Assembly (NCBI GenBank): GCA_016756725.1
Contig: JAESII010000011.1
Location: forward strand, 1-45,695
Origin: Synergistaceae bacterium
GTDB taxonomy: Bacteria; Synergistota; Synergistia; Synergistales; Aminithiophilaceae
DNA: 45,695 nucleotides
Direction of reading: 5' to 3'
The position numbers were made by a program, and so were the translations under genes. Each line of letters begins with the position of its first letter. Position 1 is the first letter of the stretch. The notes under the pieces were generated by a model. That model was given only the letters and a program-made list of their open reading frames with translations. It was not told the origin of the DNA and did no database searches. This document shows positions 38,918-45,589 of this stretch, piece by piece.

Positions 38918-39937
38918 TCAGAGCCAACGGAAGGCCGACGCCTTGATCAGGAGAAAGACCTCCAGGCCCGGGTGAAGCCCCAGTTCGCGCACGGAGTGGT
39001 CCGTCAGGCGCGCCGTCAGGGCCAGGCCTCCGACGAGGACCTTGACGAGGACGCGACCGCTGGCATTTTCGTAGGTCATCTGCGAGACCGTCCCCTTGAG
39101 GAGATTCCGGGCCGATGTCCCCTGAGGCCGGTCGAGGGAGACGACGACGCTTGAGGGGTCGAGGGCGGCCAGGGCCTTCGCGTCGGCGGAACCGGAGGCG
39201 ACGAGGATCTGGCCGTCGTCGAGACGCCGCTTGAGGACGCCCTCTTTGGACTGTATCCAGGGGCCGGCGACGAGATTCTCCGGCCCCCTCTCGGAGACGC
39301 GCCCCCCGTAGAGGGCGACGACCTCTTCGGCGACGTCGTAGAGCCAGGCCAGATCGTGGCTGACGAGGAGGAGCGTCGTTCCCCAGTCGCGGCGGGCCCT
39401 CAGGACGGCCTCGTGGATGAGGGAGGCCGAATGGAGGTCCACACTGGCCGTCGGTTCGTCAAGAAGGAGAAGCCGCGGGCGGAGGACGAGGCGGCTGGCG
39501 AGGGCGACGCGCTGGGCCTCACCTCCGGAGAGCTGAAACCAGAGGCGCCTCGCGAAGCGGGCCGGGTCAAGGCCGACGGAGCGAAGGGCCTCGTCGACGC
39601 GGCTTTTCAGGTGCTCTTTCTCGCCCCGAAGCTTGAGGCCGTAGGCGACGTTCTCGAAGACGCTGCGTTTGAGCAGGAAGGGCTCCTGGAGAAGGAGGGT
39701 GACCTCCCGGCGCAGGGCCTCGCGGCGCCCCTGGGCCTCTTCGCCGCGGAAGAGGATCGTTCCCTCGTCAGGCCGGTCGAGAAAGGCAAGAAGGCGCAGG
39801 AGCGTCGTCTTGCCGCTGCCGTTGGGGCCGACAAGGCCGACGATGCGCCCCTCCTCGAGGGAGAGGTGGTCCACCTTGAGGGCCACGCGGTCTCCATAAC
39901 GGCGGACGACGCCGTGAAGCTCCATGAGAGCCGTCAT
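38918..39937 (-). CDS. tupC: Tungstate ABC transporter ATPase with C-terminal molbindin domain
   Basis: A 339-aa ATPase. Walker A is GPNGSGKTT (37-45), signature LSGGE (~139), Walker B LLLLDEPTASVD, and an H-loop SHDLAWL. Residues ~270-339 (GTSARNLLKGTVSQMTYENASG, then ALTARLTDHSVRELGL) form a TOBE/Mop domain that binds oxyanions and allows feedback inhibition. The ATG at 39937 has GGAGGG upstream and overlaps tupB by 4 bp (ATGA). Confidence 0.9.
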   Translation of the reverse strand: MTALMELHGVVRRYGDRVALKVDHLSLEEGRIVGLVGPNGSGKTTLLRLLAFLDRPDEGTILFRGEEAQGRREALRREVTLLLQEPFLLKRSVFENVAYGLKLRGEKEHLKSRVDEALRSVGLDPARFARRLWFQLSGGEAQRVALASRLVLRPRLLLLDEPTASVDLHSASLIHEAVLRARRDWGTTLLLVSHDLAWLYDVAEEVVALYGGRVSERGPENLVAGPWIQSKEGVLKRRLDDGQILVASGSADAKALAALDPSSVVVSLDRPQGTSARNLLKGTVSQMTYENASGRVLVKVLVGGLALTARLTDHSVRELGLHPGLEVFLLIKASAFRWL

Positions 39938-40629
39938 GCCGTGGCCCTCCTGCGGAGGAAGGAGACGCCCACATTGACGATGAAGGCCAGGGCGAGAAGG
40001 ACGAGGCCGAGGGCGATGCCGGCGCCGAACTGCCCCTTGCCCGTCTCGAGGGCGATGGCCGTCGTGATCGTTCTCGTGTGCCACTTGATGTTTCCGCCGA
40101 TCATCATGGAGATGCCCACTTCGGAGATGACCCGGCCGTAGCCGGTGATGGCGGCGATGAGGACGGCGTAGCGGGCCTCCCAAAGGGTGGAGAGGGCCAG
40201 GCCCTTCGAGTCGGCGCCGAGAGTGAGGAGGGTCTGGCGGAGCCGCTCGTCGAGCTCCTCCACGGCCGAGGCGGTGAGGGCGATGACGATGGGCAGGGCC
40301 AGGATGACCTGGCCGATGGCCACTCCCTTGAGGGAAAAGAGCAGGCCCAGCTCGCCCAGGGGCCCCCGGCGGGAGATGAAGGCGTAGACGAGAAGGCCGA
40401 TGACGACCGTCGGCAGGGCCAGAAGGGTATCGACGACGGTCCGGGCCAGGCGGCGGCCGGGGAAGTGATGGTAGCCCAGGATGAAGCCGAGAGGAATGCC
40501 GATGAGCAGGCTGGTGAAGATGGAAAGCGTCGACACGCGCAAGGTCGTGAAGACGGCCGAAAAGGTCTCCTCGTCGGCGGAGAGGAGAAGACCGATGGCG
40601 ATGGAGAAACCTTCCAGGATGTAATCCAC
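39934..40629 (-). CDS. tupB: Tungstate ABC transporter permease
   Basis: A 231-aa permease with about five or six membrane spans. It matches the TupB pattern: FTTLRVSTLSIFTSLLIGIPLGFILGYHHFPG, an EAA-like loop GADSKGLALSTLWEARYAVLIAA, and ISEVGISMMIGGNIKWHTRTITTAIALET, which is highly characteristic of TupB. The GTG at 40629 is chosen, with the run AGGGGGG a few bases upstream; the TTG at 40635 is an alternative. It is separated from tupA by two strong hairpins. Confidence 0.88.
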   Translation of the reverse strand: MDYILEGFSIAIGLLLSADEETFSAVFTTLRVSTLSIFTSLLIGIPLGFILGYHHFPGRRLARTVVDTLLALPTVVIGLLVYAFISRRGPLGELGLLFSLKGVAIGQVILALPIVIALTASAVEELDERLRQTLLTLGADSKGLALSTLWEARYAVLIAAITGYGRVISEVGISMMIGGNIKWHTRTITTAIALETGKGQFGAGIALGLVLLALAFIVNVGVSFLRRRATA

Positions 40630-40656
40630 GCGCAACCCCCCTGACGGGCGCCCCGG

Positions 40657-40745
40657 CCGACGGAGAGGGGTTCCTCCGCAATCCGTCGGTCAGGCACGAG
40701 GCGCCGGGGAAGGGCAAGACCTCGGTCCCGCCCCTCCCCGGCGCC
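40657..40745 (-). other. Two intercistronic hairpins between tupA and tupB
   Basis: The first (on the transcript) pairs 40735-40745 with 40700-40710 (GGCGCCGGGGA/TCCCCGGCGCC, extended by a G-run). The second pairs 40682-40689 with 40657-40664 (CCGACGGA/TCCGTCGG). There is no T-run. Such structures commonly protect the binding-protein mRNA and reduce permease expression. Confidence 0.65.
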
Positions 40746-40759
40746 CTTTTACGTAAGCT

Positions 40760-41608
40760 CTACTTGCCCGCGTTGGGGAAGAAGAGCTGCTTGTTCATGA
40801 GTTTGAACTCCCCGATGGCCTTCTGGGTCTCGGGCTTGACCATCCAGTCGATGTACTTGAGGGCCAGATCGTAGGCGATGTGGCTGTGGTTGGCCGGGTT
40901 GACGGCAAGGACGCTGTACTGGTTGCGCAGGACGGCGTCGCCCTCGACGAGGATGACCAGGGGCGGGTTGCCGTCGTGGTTGGCCTCGTACTTGATGAAG
41001 GTGCCCCGGTCGGTGAGGGTGTACCCGTCACGTTCGCCGGCGATGTTGATCGTCGGGAGCATGCCCTGGCCGGTCTGGACGTACCACTGCTCCTTGTCAG
41101 GCACAGGGACCTGAGCCTCTTCCCAGAGCCCCAGTTCGGCCGTGTGGGTCCCCGACTTGTCGGCGCGGCTCACGAAAAGGGCCTTCTTCTCGGCGATGAC
41201 CTTCATGGCCTCGGCGACGGTTTTGCCCTTGATGCCGGCAGGGTCGGAGGCGGGGCCGATGACGACGAAGTCGTTGTACATGACCTGGCGGCGGTTCACG
41301 AGATGACCGGCCTCGACGAACTGAAGCTCCACTGCGGGAGCGTGGACGAGGAGGACATCGACGTCACCGTTTTTGCCCAGCTCCAGGGCCTTGCCGGTGC
41401 CGACGGAGACCCACTGGAGCTCGATGCCCGTCTCGGCCTTGAAAAGAGGGGCCAGGTAGTCGAGGAGTCCCGTGTTGTCCGTACTCGTCGTGGTGGCCAT
41501 GCGGAGGACGGGGGCGTTGGCCCAGAGGCTTCCGGCCACGAAGAGGGCCGTGAGAACGGCGATGAGTCCAAGGAGACGGCGGCTGCGAAGTGCTTTGAAC
41601 ATGGGCAT
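40760..41608 (-). CDS. tupA: Tungstate ABC transporter substrate-binding protein
   Basis: A 282-aa periplasmic protein with a signal peptide (1-~31, RSRRLLGLIAVLTALFVAG). The mature N-terminus contains RMATTTSTDNTGLLDYL, the TTTSTxxxGLL ligand motif of TupA, then LQWVSVGTGKALELGKNGDVDVLLVHAP and SRADKSGTHTAE. TupA proteins bind tungstate far more tightly than molybdate. Starts at 41608 or 41602 are both plausible given GGAAGGG upstream. It follows riboswitch B and its terminator. Confidence 0.93.
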   Translation of the reverse strand: MPMFKALRSRRLLGLIAVLTALFVAGSLWANAPVLRMATTTSTDNTGLLDYLAPLFKAETGIELQWVSVGTGKALELGKNGDVDVLLVHAPAVELQFVEAGHLVNRRQVMYNDFVVIGPASDPAGIKGKTVAEAMKVIAEKKALFVSRADKSGTHTAELGLWEEAQVPVPDKEQWYVQTGQGMLPTINIAGERDGYTLTDRGTFIKYEANHDGNPPLVILVEGDAVLRNQYSVLAVNPANHSHIAYDLALKYIDWMVKPETQKAIGEFKLMNKQLFFPNAGK

Positions 41609-41675
41609 TCCCTTCCTTTCACGGTTGCTCAAGATGGTGGTTCCTGACGATCTTTCATCCCCGAAGGGAAAACAC

Positions 41676-41707
41676 AAAAAAATCCATCCCCGAAAGAAGC
41701 GGATGGA
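41676..41707 (-). terminator. Expression-platform terminator of riboswitch B
   Basis: On the minus strand TCCATCC (41707-41701) pairs with GGATGGA (41689-41683), followed by seven Ts. It sits 23 nt after the aptamer and ~70 nt before tupA. Confidence 0.75.
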
Positions 41708-41730
41708 CCTTCCGACACCTGCGGAAATCC

Positions 41731-41825
41731 CTCCTTTCCAAACGCGGGAGGCCTCCCCGTTTCCGGGGAAACCCGACGGTCCGGCCGCCCTGGGCGGAAG
41801 CCTTTAGGCCTGCCGGACTCGGAGA
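41731..41825 (-). promoter_or_regulatory. Moco/Tuco-type riboswitch B (tupABC)
   Basis: The minus strand has CTCCGAGTCC, GGCCTAAAGG, a GGGCGG stem region, GGAAACGGGGAGGCCTCCCG, then GTTTGGAAAGGAG. It shares the same conserved blocks as A and C, with different paired sequences that keep the stems (covariation by eye). It regulates a tungstate-specific transporter, which supports tungsten cofactor as ligand. No clean promoter was found between it and the MoSto stop, so read-through from the upstream operon may contribute. Confidence 0.87.
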
Positions 41826-41861
41826 CGATATGTGGTTGGAGCCCCTTTTCGGACGAGACCC

Positions 41862-42692
41862 TTATCCCTTGCGGATCATGGTGCCGACGTGCTCGCCTCG
41901 GAGAGCACGGGTGATGTTGCCCTCGACGGTGCCGTCGATGATCTGGATGGCGTCGAGCACTTCGCTGTTGGCCACGATCTCCAGACAGGGCCGCTCGATG
42001 ACGAGATCGTCGAGGTCGCGGCGAAGGAGCTCGCTGACGGTGATGTCGGGAATGAATTCGGCGTCGGCCTTCTTCTTGGGATCGTCCGTGTAGAGTCCCT
42101 TCTCGTCCTTGATGAAGATGCAGCTTCTCGCCCCGATGAGGTGGGCCAGCAGGGCCGTGCCCACGTCGGTGCGGTGGAGGGGAATGCGCCCCTGAGCCGG
42201 CGGAAAGGAGAAGTAGTCGTAGGGCGGCATGCCGGGACAGACGGGGATGCAGTCCTGTTCGAAGTAGGACCAGAGCTTGACGATATCGTCGGCGTCGATG
42301 AGGATGCCGCCCCAGGGAGCGAGGAGGGTGGCGATGAGGAGGGCGTTCTGCTCCGAGACGGCGTGACCGAACTTGGCCACCACCCCCGTGGGCATGCCCA
42401 TCTCGAGGCCGATGGTGTAGATGTGACGGCTCCGCGTCCCCCCGCCGGTGGTCAGCAGCATCTTGTGATCGGCCTTGTTGGCCACCAGTTCCTTCAGGAT
42501 GGGCGGAAGGGCCTTGGCGCCCCGGTCGGAGATGGACTGGCCGCCGATCTTGAGGACGTTGACGTCGGGGAAGAGGCGGACCTGAGGAGCGACCTCCATC
42601 GTCTCGGCCAGGGTCCTGCTGACGAGGCTTTCGCCCATGAGGCGGCTCTTGACGTGAAGGCGCTTGCCGTCTTTCTCGCGGATAAGGGACAT
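41862..42692 (-). CDS. Molybdenum/tungsten storage protein (MoSto) subunit
   Basis: A 276-aa amino-acid-kinase-fold protein of the MosA/MosB family, which uses ATP to pack polyoxomolybdate or polyoxotungstate inside a hexameric cage. The match to the Azotobacter subunits is clear: VLKIGGQSISDRG, LLTTGGGTRSRHIY, then MPTGVVAKFGHAVSEQNALL, MPPYDYF, IPLHRTDVG, FIKDEKGLYTDDPKKKADAEFIPDI and GNITRALRGEHVGTMI. Only one subunit gene is present, so the cage may be homomeric. The ATG at 42692 has AGGAGG 5 nt upstream. It is the third gene of the riboswitch C unit, with tupABC next downstream. Confidence 0.9.
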   Translation of the reverse strand: MSLIREKDGKRLHVKSRLMGESLVSRTLAETMEVAPQVRLFPDVNVLKIGGQSISDRGAKALPPILKELVANKADHKMLLTTGGGTRSRHIYTIGLEMGMPTGVVAKFGHAVSEQNALLIATLLAPWGGILIDADDIVKLWSYFEQDCIPVCPGMPPYDYFSFPPAQGRIPLHRTDVGTALLAHLIGARSCIFIKDEKGLYTDDPKKKADAEFIPDITVSELLRRDLDDLVIERPCLEIVANSEVLDAIQIIDGTVEGNITRALRGEHVGTMIRKG

Positions 42693-42733
42693 GATCTCCT
42701 CCTGCTCTTTCGTTCTGCTCTTCTCATTCCAAG

Positions 42734-42764
42734 ACGAGGCCGGTTCCTTCCGGGCCGGCCTCGT
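42734..42764. other. Intercistronic hairpin upstream of MoSto
   Basis: ACGAGGCCGG (42734-42743) pairs with CCGGCCTCGT (42755-42764) with an 11-nt loop, between the 71-aa gene and the MoSto gene. There is no strong T-run, so it probably modulates rather than stops transcription. Confidence 0.55.
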
Positions 42765-42786
42765 TCATAAAGGGCGAAATCCGTCG

Positions 42787-43002
42787 TCAGGCCTCGTCGC
42801 GGTGTCTTTTGTCTCCCCTGCCCGTTTCGAAGAGGACCAGCTCCGCGCCGAGCTGCTCAGCGACCTGCTTCAATTCGTCCAGGCGCATGTGCTTGGCATA
42901 GACCTTGAGGTCGACGCCGGAGACGGCGACGACGCGGAAACGGGGACGTTTTTCCCCGCATTCTGCCTTGCGGCGCTCGCGGCAGTAGATCTTGGCTGTC
43001 AT
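42787..43002 (-). CDS. Small hypothetical protein in the tungsten/molybdenum operon
   Basis: A 71-aa basic protein that I do not recognise. It begins MTAKIYCRERRKAECGEKRPRF and continues RVVAVSGVDLKVYAKHMRLDELKQVAEQLGAELVLFETG, a beta-alpha-beta-like pattern with Cys at 7 and 15. The ATG at 43002 has GAGGAGG upstream, which makes it a convincing gene. It lies between the TiaS-like gene (37 bp) and MoSto (~95 bp), so it should respond to the same riboswitch. Roles such as a metallochaperone or a MoSto partner are guesses. Confidence 0.7.
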   Translation of the reverse strand: MTAKIYCRERRKAECGEKRPRFRVVAVSGVDLKVYAKHMRLDELKQVAEQLGAELVLFETGRGDKRHRDEA

Positions 43003-43039
43003 GAGAAGCACCTCCTCATTAAGATGAACTCTTTGAAAA

Positions 43040-43789
43040 TTATATCAGAGAAGGCGCTTCGACGGGGCCCTTTTGCGCTTTCCGCTCTTTCTGATCGAGA
43101 GTCTGCCAGAGACCTGGTCCCAGAGGGCGCAGGGGAAGAACGGGGCAGCCCGCCCAGAGGCGGGGCCTTATCCAGCCCCCGGTGAGGACGGAGTCATCGG
43201 GCGCAGGAACCTGGCCGTCACGGTCGACGGAGACGACCTGGACCCCCTCGGCGGCAATTGCAGCGACGGTGACCTCACCGTCGAGCTCGCGAAGTCGGCC
43301 GTAGCCGATGAAGCGGCCGCTCCAGCCCCAGGCGGTGAGCCCCACGGCGGCGGCGGCGCCGATGATGCCGCCCTTCGTGCCGCCATGACCGGAAAGATGG
43401 CAGCCCAAGGCGGCGGCATAGGCCTCCTCGGCGGCGACGACGCGGCGCGTGCAGGCCAGGCCGTGAGCGACGAGCCCTTCCAGGTCGTCCGCCTCGGCGG
43501 CCACACAGAGGCCGGGGTCGCTGCCCTCAAGGAAATGGCGCCTCAGGTGGTCCTTGGCGGCTTCGATCAGAATCTCTCGGAAGGAACGGTCCGGAGCGTC
43601 GATGACGACGCAGGCCGAACTGTTGTGGGAGGTGTAGGGGATGGAGGGGTGGACCAGAAGCTGATGGCGGATGACGCCCCAAGGGCGGCACCCGTCTGGA
43701 AGAACCTCTTCGAACCATCGGGCCAGCTTGCCCGTGCCCCGATCGGCACCGACGATGTCGGTGTCGTCAAAGCCGACGTAAAAGCGCAT
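43040..43789 (-). CDS. TiaS-like (tRNA(Ile2) agmatidine synthetase N-terminal type) protein
   Basis: A 249-aa protein starting MRFYVGFDDTDIVGADRGTGKLA; the GxDDTD motif (6-11) and the following VIRHQLLVHPSIPYTSHNSSACVVI match the N-terminal catalytic part of archaeal TiaS (COG1571/DUF1743 relatives). Later HGGTKGGIIGAAAAVGLTAWGW and FIGYGRLRE fit the same fold. The zinc-ribbon and tRNA-binding domains of true TiaS (~420 aa) are absent, so tRNA modification is doubtful. It is the first gene after riboswitch C and its terminator, upstream of MoSto. The ATG at 43789 has GGAGGAG seven bases upstream. Confidence 0.75.
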   Translation of the reverse strand: MRFYVGFDDTDIVGADRGTGKLARWFEEVLPDGCRPWGVIRHQLLVHPSIPYTSHNSSACVVIDAPDRSFREILIEAAKDHLRRHFLEGSDPGLCVAAEADDLEGLVAHGLACTRRVVAAEEAYAAALGCHLSGHGGTKGGIIGAAAAVGLTAWGWSGRFIGYGRLRELDGEVTVAAIAAEGVQVVSVDRDGQVPAPDDSVLTGGWIRPRLWAGCPVLPLRPLGPGLWQTLDQKERKAQKGPVEAPSLI

Positions 43790-43907
43790 CCATTGACTCC
43801 TCCCGCCTTGAGCTTTATCTGCAACCTTCCTGCGGACCGCCCTTAAGGGGGGGTGGGGGAGGCGGCAGACCTCCCCCGGTGGTCGTGATGGATACCGGCT
43901 CGGTACC

Positions 43908-43939
43908 AAAAAAGGCCACCTCCGCATTGGAAGGTGGCC
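43908..43939 (-). terminator. Expression-platform terminator of riboswitch C
   Basis: On the minus strand GGCCACC-TTCCAATGCGGA-GGTGGCC is followed by TTTTTT (43913-43908). It lies ~20 nt after the aptamer and ~120 nt before the TiaS-like start. Another hairpin, GGGGGAGG-CGGCAGA-CCTCCCCC, is found at 43855-43877. Confidence 0.82.
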
Positions 43940-43959
43940 TCAGCCAGCGATTCAGCAAT

Positions 43960-44052
43960 CTCCTTTCCAAACACGGGAGGCATTCTCGTTTCCAAGAACA
44001 CCCATTGGCCGGAACGCCTTGGGAAGACCTTTAGGCCTTCCGGCTCGGAGTC
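43960..44052 (-). promoter_or_regulatory. Moco/Tuco-type riboswitch C (TiaS-like/MoSto operon)
   Basis: The minus strand carries ACTCCGAGCCGG, AGGCCTAAAGG, a paired GGCGTTCCGGCC region, GGAAACGAGAATGCCTCCCG, then TGTTTGGAAAGGAG. The 3' block closely resembles the end of the E. coli moaA Moco leader as I remember it. A promoter lies directly upstream and a T6 terminator downstream, so the whole switch is readable. Confidence 0.87.
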
Positions 44053-44071
44053 ATTATTCGTTTGTGAAGAG

Positions 44072-44100
44072 ACTATACCATCACTGCCGCGGAAAGGCAA
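44072..44100 (-). promoter_or_regulatory. Promoter of riboswitch C operon
   Basis: On the minus strand TTGCCT (44100-44095), 17 bp, TATAGT (44077-44072). Transcription would start about 12-15 nt before the aptamer. The -35 and spacer lie within the 3' end of the pruA remnant. Confidence 0.7.
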
Positions 44101-44719
44101 GGGGGTCGCCGCAGGACCCGTAGGCCTCGTGCGTCAGCGGAAGAAGATTCTCCTTGATCGTTCTCGGAGAAATCCAGCGCAGGAGATTGAGGGCGCTTCC
44201 GGCCTTGTCGTTCGTTCCCGACCGCCGGGACCCGCCGAAGGGCTGCTGTCCGGCGACAGCCCCTGTCGGCTTGTCGTTGATGTAGAAGTTGCCCGCGCCA
44301 TAGCGCAGCCGGCGGCAGGCCTGTTGGACGGCAGAGCGGTCTCGGGCGAAGATGGCCCCGGTGAGAGCATAGGGCGACGTGCCGTCCCAGAGTTCCAGCA
44401 TCCCGTCGAAAGCGTCGTCATTGTAGACGGAAACGGTCAGGACAGGGCCGAAAAGCTCCTCCTTCAGGGCGATGAAATGGGGATCGTCCGTTCTGATCAC
44501 GGTCGGCCCGATGAAATACCCTTCGCTTTTGTCGTAGCCGCCTCCGGCGATGATCTCCGCTTCCGGCGCGTGACGGGCCCTTTCGATGAAGGCGACGAGG
44601 CCGTCGAAGGCCTTTTCGTCGATGACGGCGTTGACGAAGTTGTCGAAGTCCCGGACATCTCCCTGGGGAAGCTCCTCTTCGCTACAGCCAGCTCCATCGG
44701 AATGGACACTTTTGTTCAC
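44081..44719 (-). pseudogene. pruA: 5'-truncated 1-pyrroline-5-carboxylate dehydrogenase
   Basis: A 212-codon frame matches the C-terminal ~40% of PruA-type aldehyde dehydrogenase: GDVRDFDNFVNAVIDEKAF, GGGYDKSEGYFIGPTVIRT, EELFGPVLTVSVYNDDAF, then AGNFYINDKPTGAVAGQQPFGG and SGTNDKAGSALNLLRWISPRTIKE. The Rossmann domain and catalytic Cys and Glu are missing; the ~18 residues before the homology do not belong to the family, and no ALDH sequence lies upstream. It is therefore a remnant of a glutamate/proline catabolic enzyme and inactive as an ALDH. Its 3' end overlaps the riboswitch C promoter. Confidence 0.85.
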
Positions 44720-45121
44720 CGGCTGTCAAAACGGAAAACCGCCTAATTCATGAAAAACACCTCCGTCAAGTTTTTAGAGCTTCACCTGCGGGGACGATAT
44801 CTCCAGATCAGCAGTTTCCGAATATTGCGATTACAAAAGATCACTTATGGTTTCTTTAGATCTTTTAGGTCAAATCTGCCTGTTTTTGGTTCCTTATGTG
44901 AATGTTGCTATAATATCAAAGAGCTTTCGTCTTCAGCAGATTCCGGCCCTGCGGGACCGATCAGCCGCCACAACAGCAGGGCATGGCGGCAGCGACGGAC
45001 TCTTCGGACAAGCCGAGAGGACAACAGCATCCTGTCCATACGAAGATGAGGTGATTTTTGCTCTTTCTTTGCGCTTCTTTCGATGAAGATTGTCCCGATA
45101 GCCATTCTCTATTCATAGAAA
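44720..45121. other. A+T-richer intergenic region, possible recombination scar
   Basis: This ~400-bp stretch between the pruA remnant and the glutaredoxin terminator is less GC-rich than the genes. It has no frame with both a ribosome site and a recognisable product. It contains a good plus-strand promoter at 44886-44914 with no annotated gene downstream (separate entry). Confidence 0.5.
44886..44914 (+). promoter_or_regulatory. Orphan plus-strand promoter
   Basis: TTGGTT at 44886-44891, 17 bp, TATAAT at 44909-44914, a consensus -10. A transcript would run toward the 19-bp hairpin at 45122-45162, about 200 nt, and then antisense to the glutaredoxin gene. No protein gene explains it; a small RNA is possible. 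Confidence 0.45.
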
Positions 45122-45162
45122 TCGTCGAGGCGGCGGAAGGGGACCTTCCGCCGCCTCGACGA
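45122..45162. terminator. 19-bp perfect hairpin after the glutaredoxin gene
   Basis: TCGTCGAGGCGGCGGAAGG (45122-45140) pairs perfectly with 45144-45162, with a three-base loop. On the minus strand it lies ~33 bp after the glutaredoxin stop and is followed by ATTTCT, a weak T-run; it could also end a plus-strand transcript. Confidence 0.7.
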
Positions 45163-45194
45163 CAAGACAATCAAGGGCAATGGAGCAACCCCCT

Positions 45195-45437
45195 TCAGGC
45201 CAGTCCTTCCTCGGCCAGGGCACTGTCAATGGCCTTGACGTCGAAACCGACGATATAACGCTCGCCGATCTGGACGACGGGCACGCCCATCTGGCGCGTC
45301 TTCCTGACCATCTCCATCGCCGCCGCACGGTCGGCACCGACATCGACGACGTCGTAGGCGACGCCCTTGTCCCGGAGATAGTCCTTGGCCTTGTCACACC
45401 AGGGGCAGGTTTGGGTGCTGTAGACTTTGACCGCCAT
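45195..45437 (-). CDS. YruB-type glutaredoxin-like protein
   Basis: An 80-aa thioredoxin-fold protein: VKVYSTQTCPWCDKAKDYL with the CPWC redox pair (Cys11, Cys14), cis-Pro segment MGVPVVQIG, and ERYIVGFDVKAIDSAL, the pattern of the YruB-family glutaredoxins common in anaerobes without glutathione. It is a cytosolic thiol-disulfide reductase, probably serving thioredoxin-reductase-like partners. The ATG at 45437 has AAGGAG eight bases upstream. It is a single gene with its own promoter and terminator. Confidence 0.92.
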   Translation of the reverse strand: MAVKVYSTQTCPWCDKAKDYLRDKGVAYDVVDVGADRAAAMEMVRKTRQMGVPVVQIGERYIVGFDVKAIDSALAEEGLA

Positions 45438-45495
45438 GGTCATCACTCCTTCTTCATCTGGCCGGCCCGTCGGGTCGGGCTCTTTTGACGGGGCT

Positions 45496-45525
45496 ATTCT
45501 AGCACATACCTCTAGGGGGTTTCAA
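45496..45525 (-). promoter_or_regulatory. Glutaredoxin promoter
   Basis: On the minus strand TTGAAA (45525-45520), 18 bp, TAGAAT (45501-45496), ~60 bp before the start codon. Palindrome copy 5 begins 14 bp upstream of the -35. Confidence 0.6.
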
Positions 45526-45538
45526 GGGGCATAGGGGT

Positions 45539-45589
45539 CAGGTCTTGATTCTTGACAAAATGGCACATTTTGTCAAGAATCAAGACCTG
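45539..45589. repeat. Dispersed TCTTGAC palindrome, copy 5
   Basis: A perfect 24-bp stem (45539-45562 with 45566-45589) and a 3-nt loop GCA; the stem is extended inwards by ATG/CAT compared with other copies. Its right flank is the terminal repeat, exactly as the left flank is for copy 1. Confidence 0.9.

Noticed and set aside
43040..43927. Longer 295-codon version of the TiaS-like protein
   Set aside because: It would start inside the riboswitch terminator hairpin; the ATG at 43789 has a proper ribosome site.
44750..45105. Small genes in the A+T-rich region (open frames of 65-99 codons)
   Set aside because: None has a convincing ribosome site or conserved pattern, and they overlap one another on both strands.
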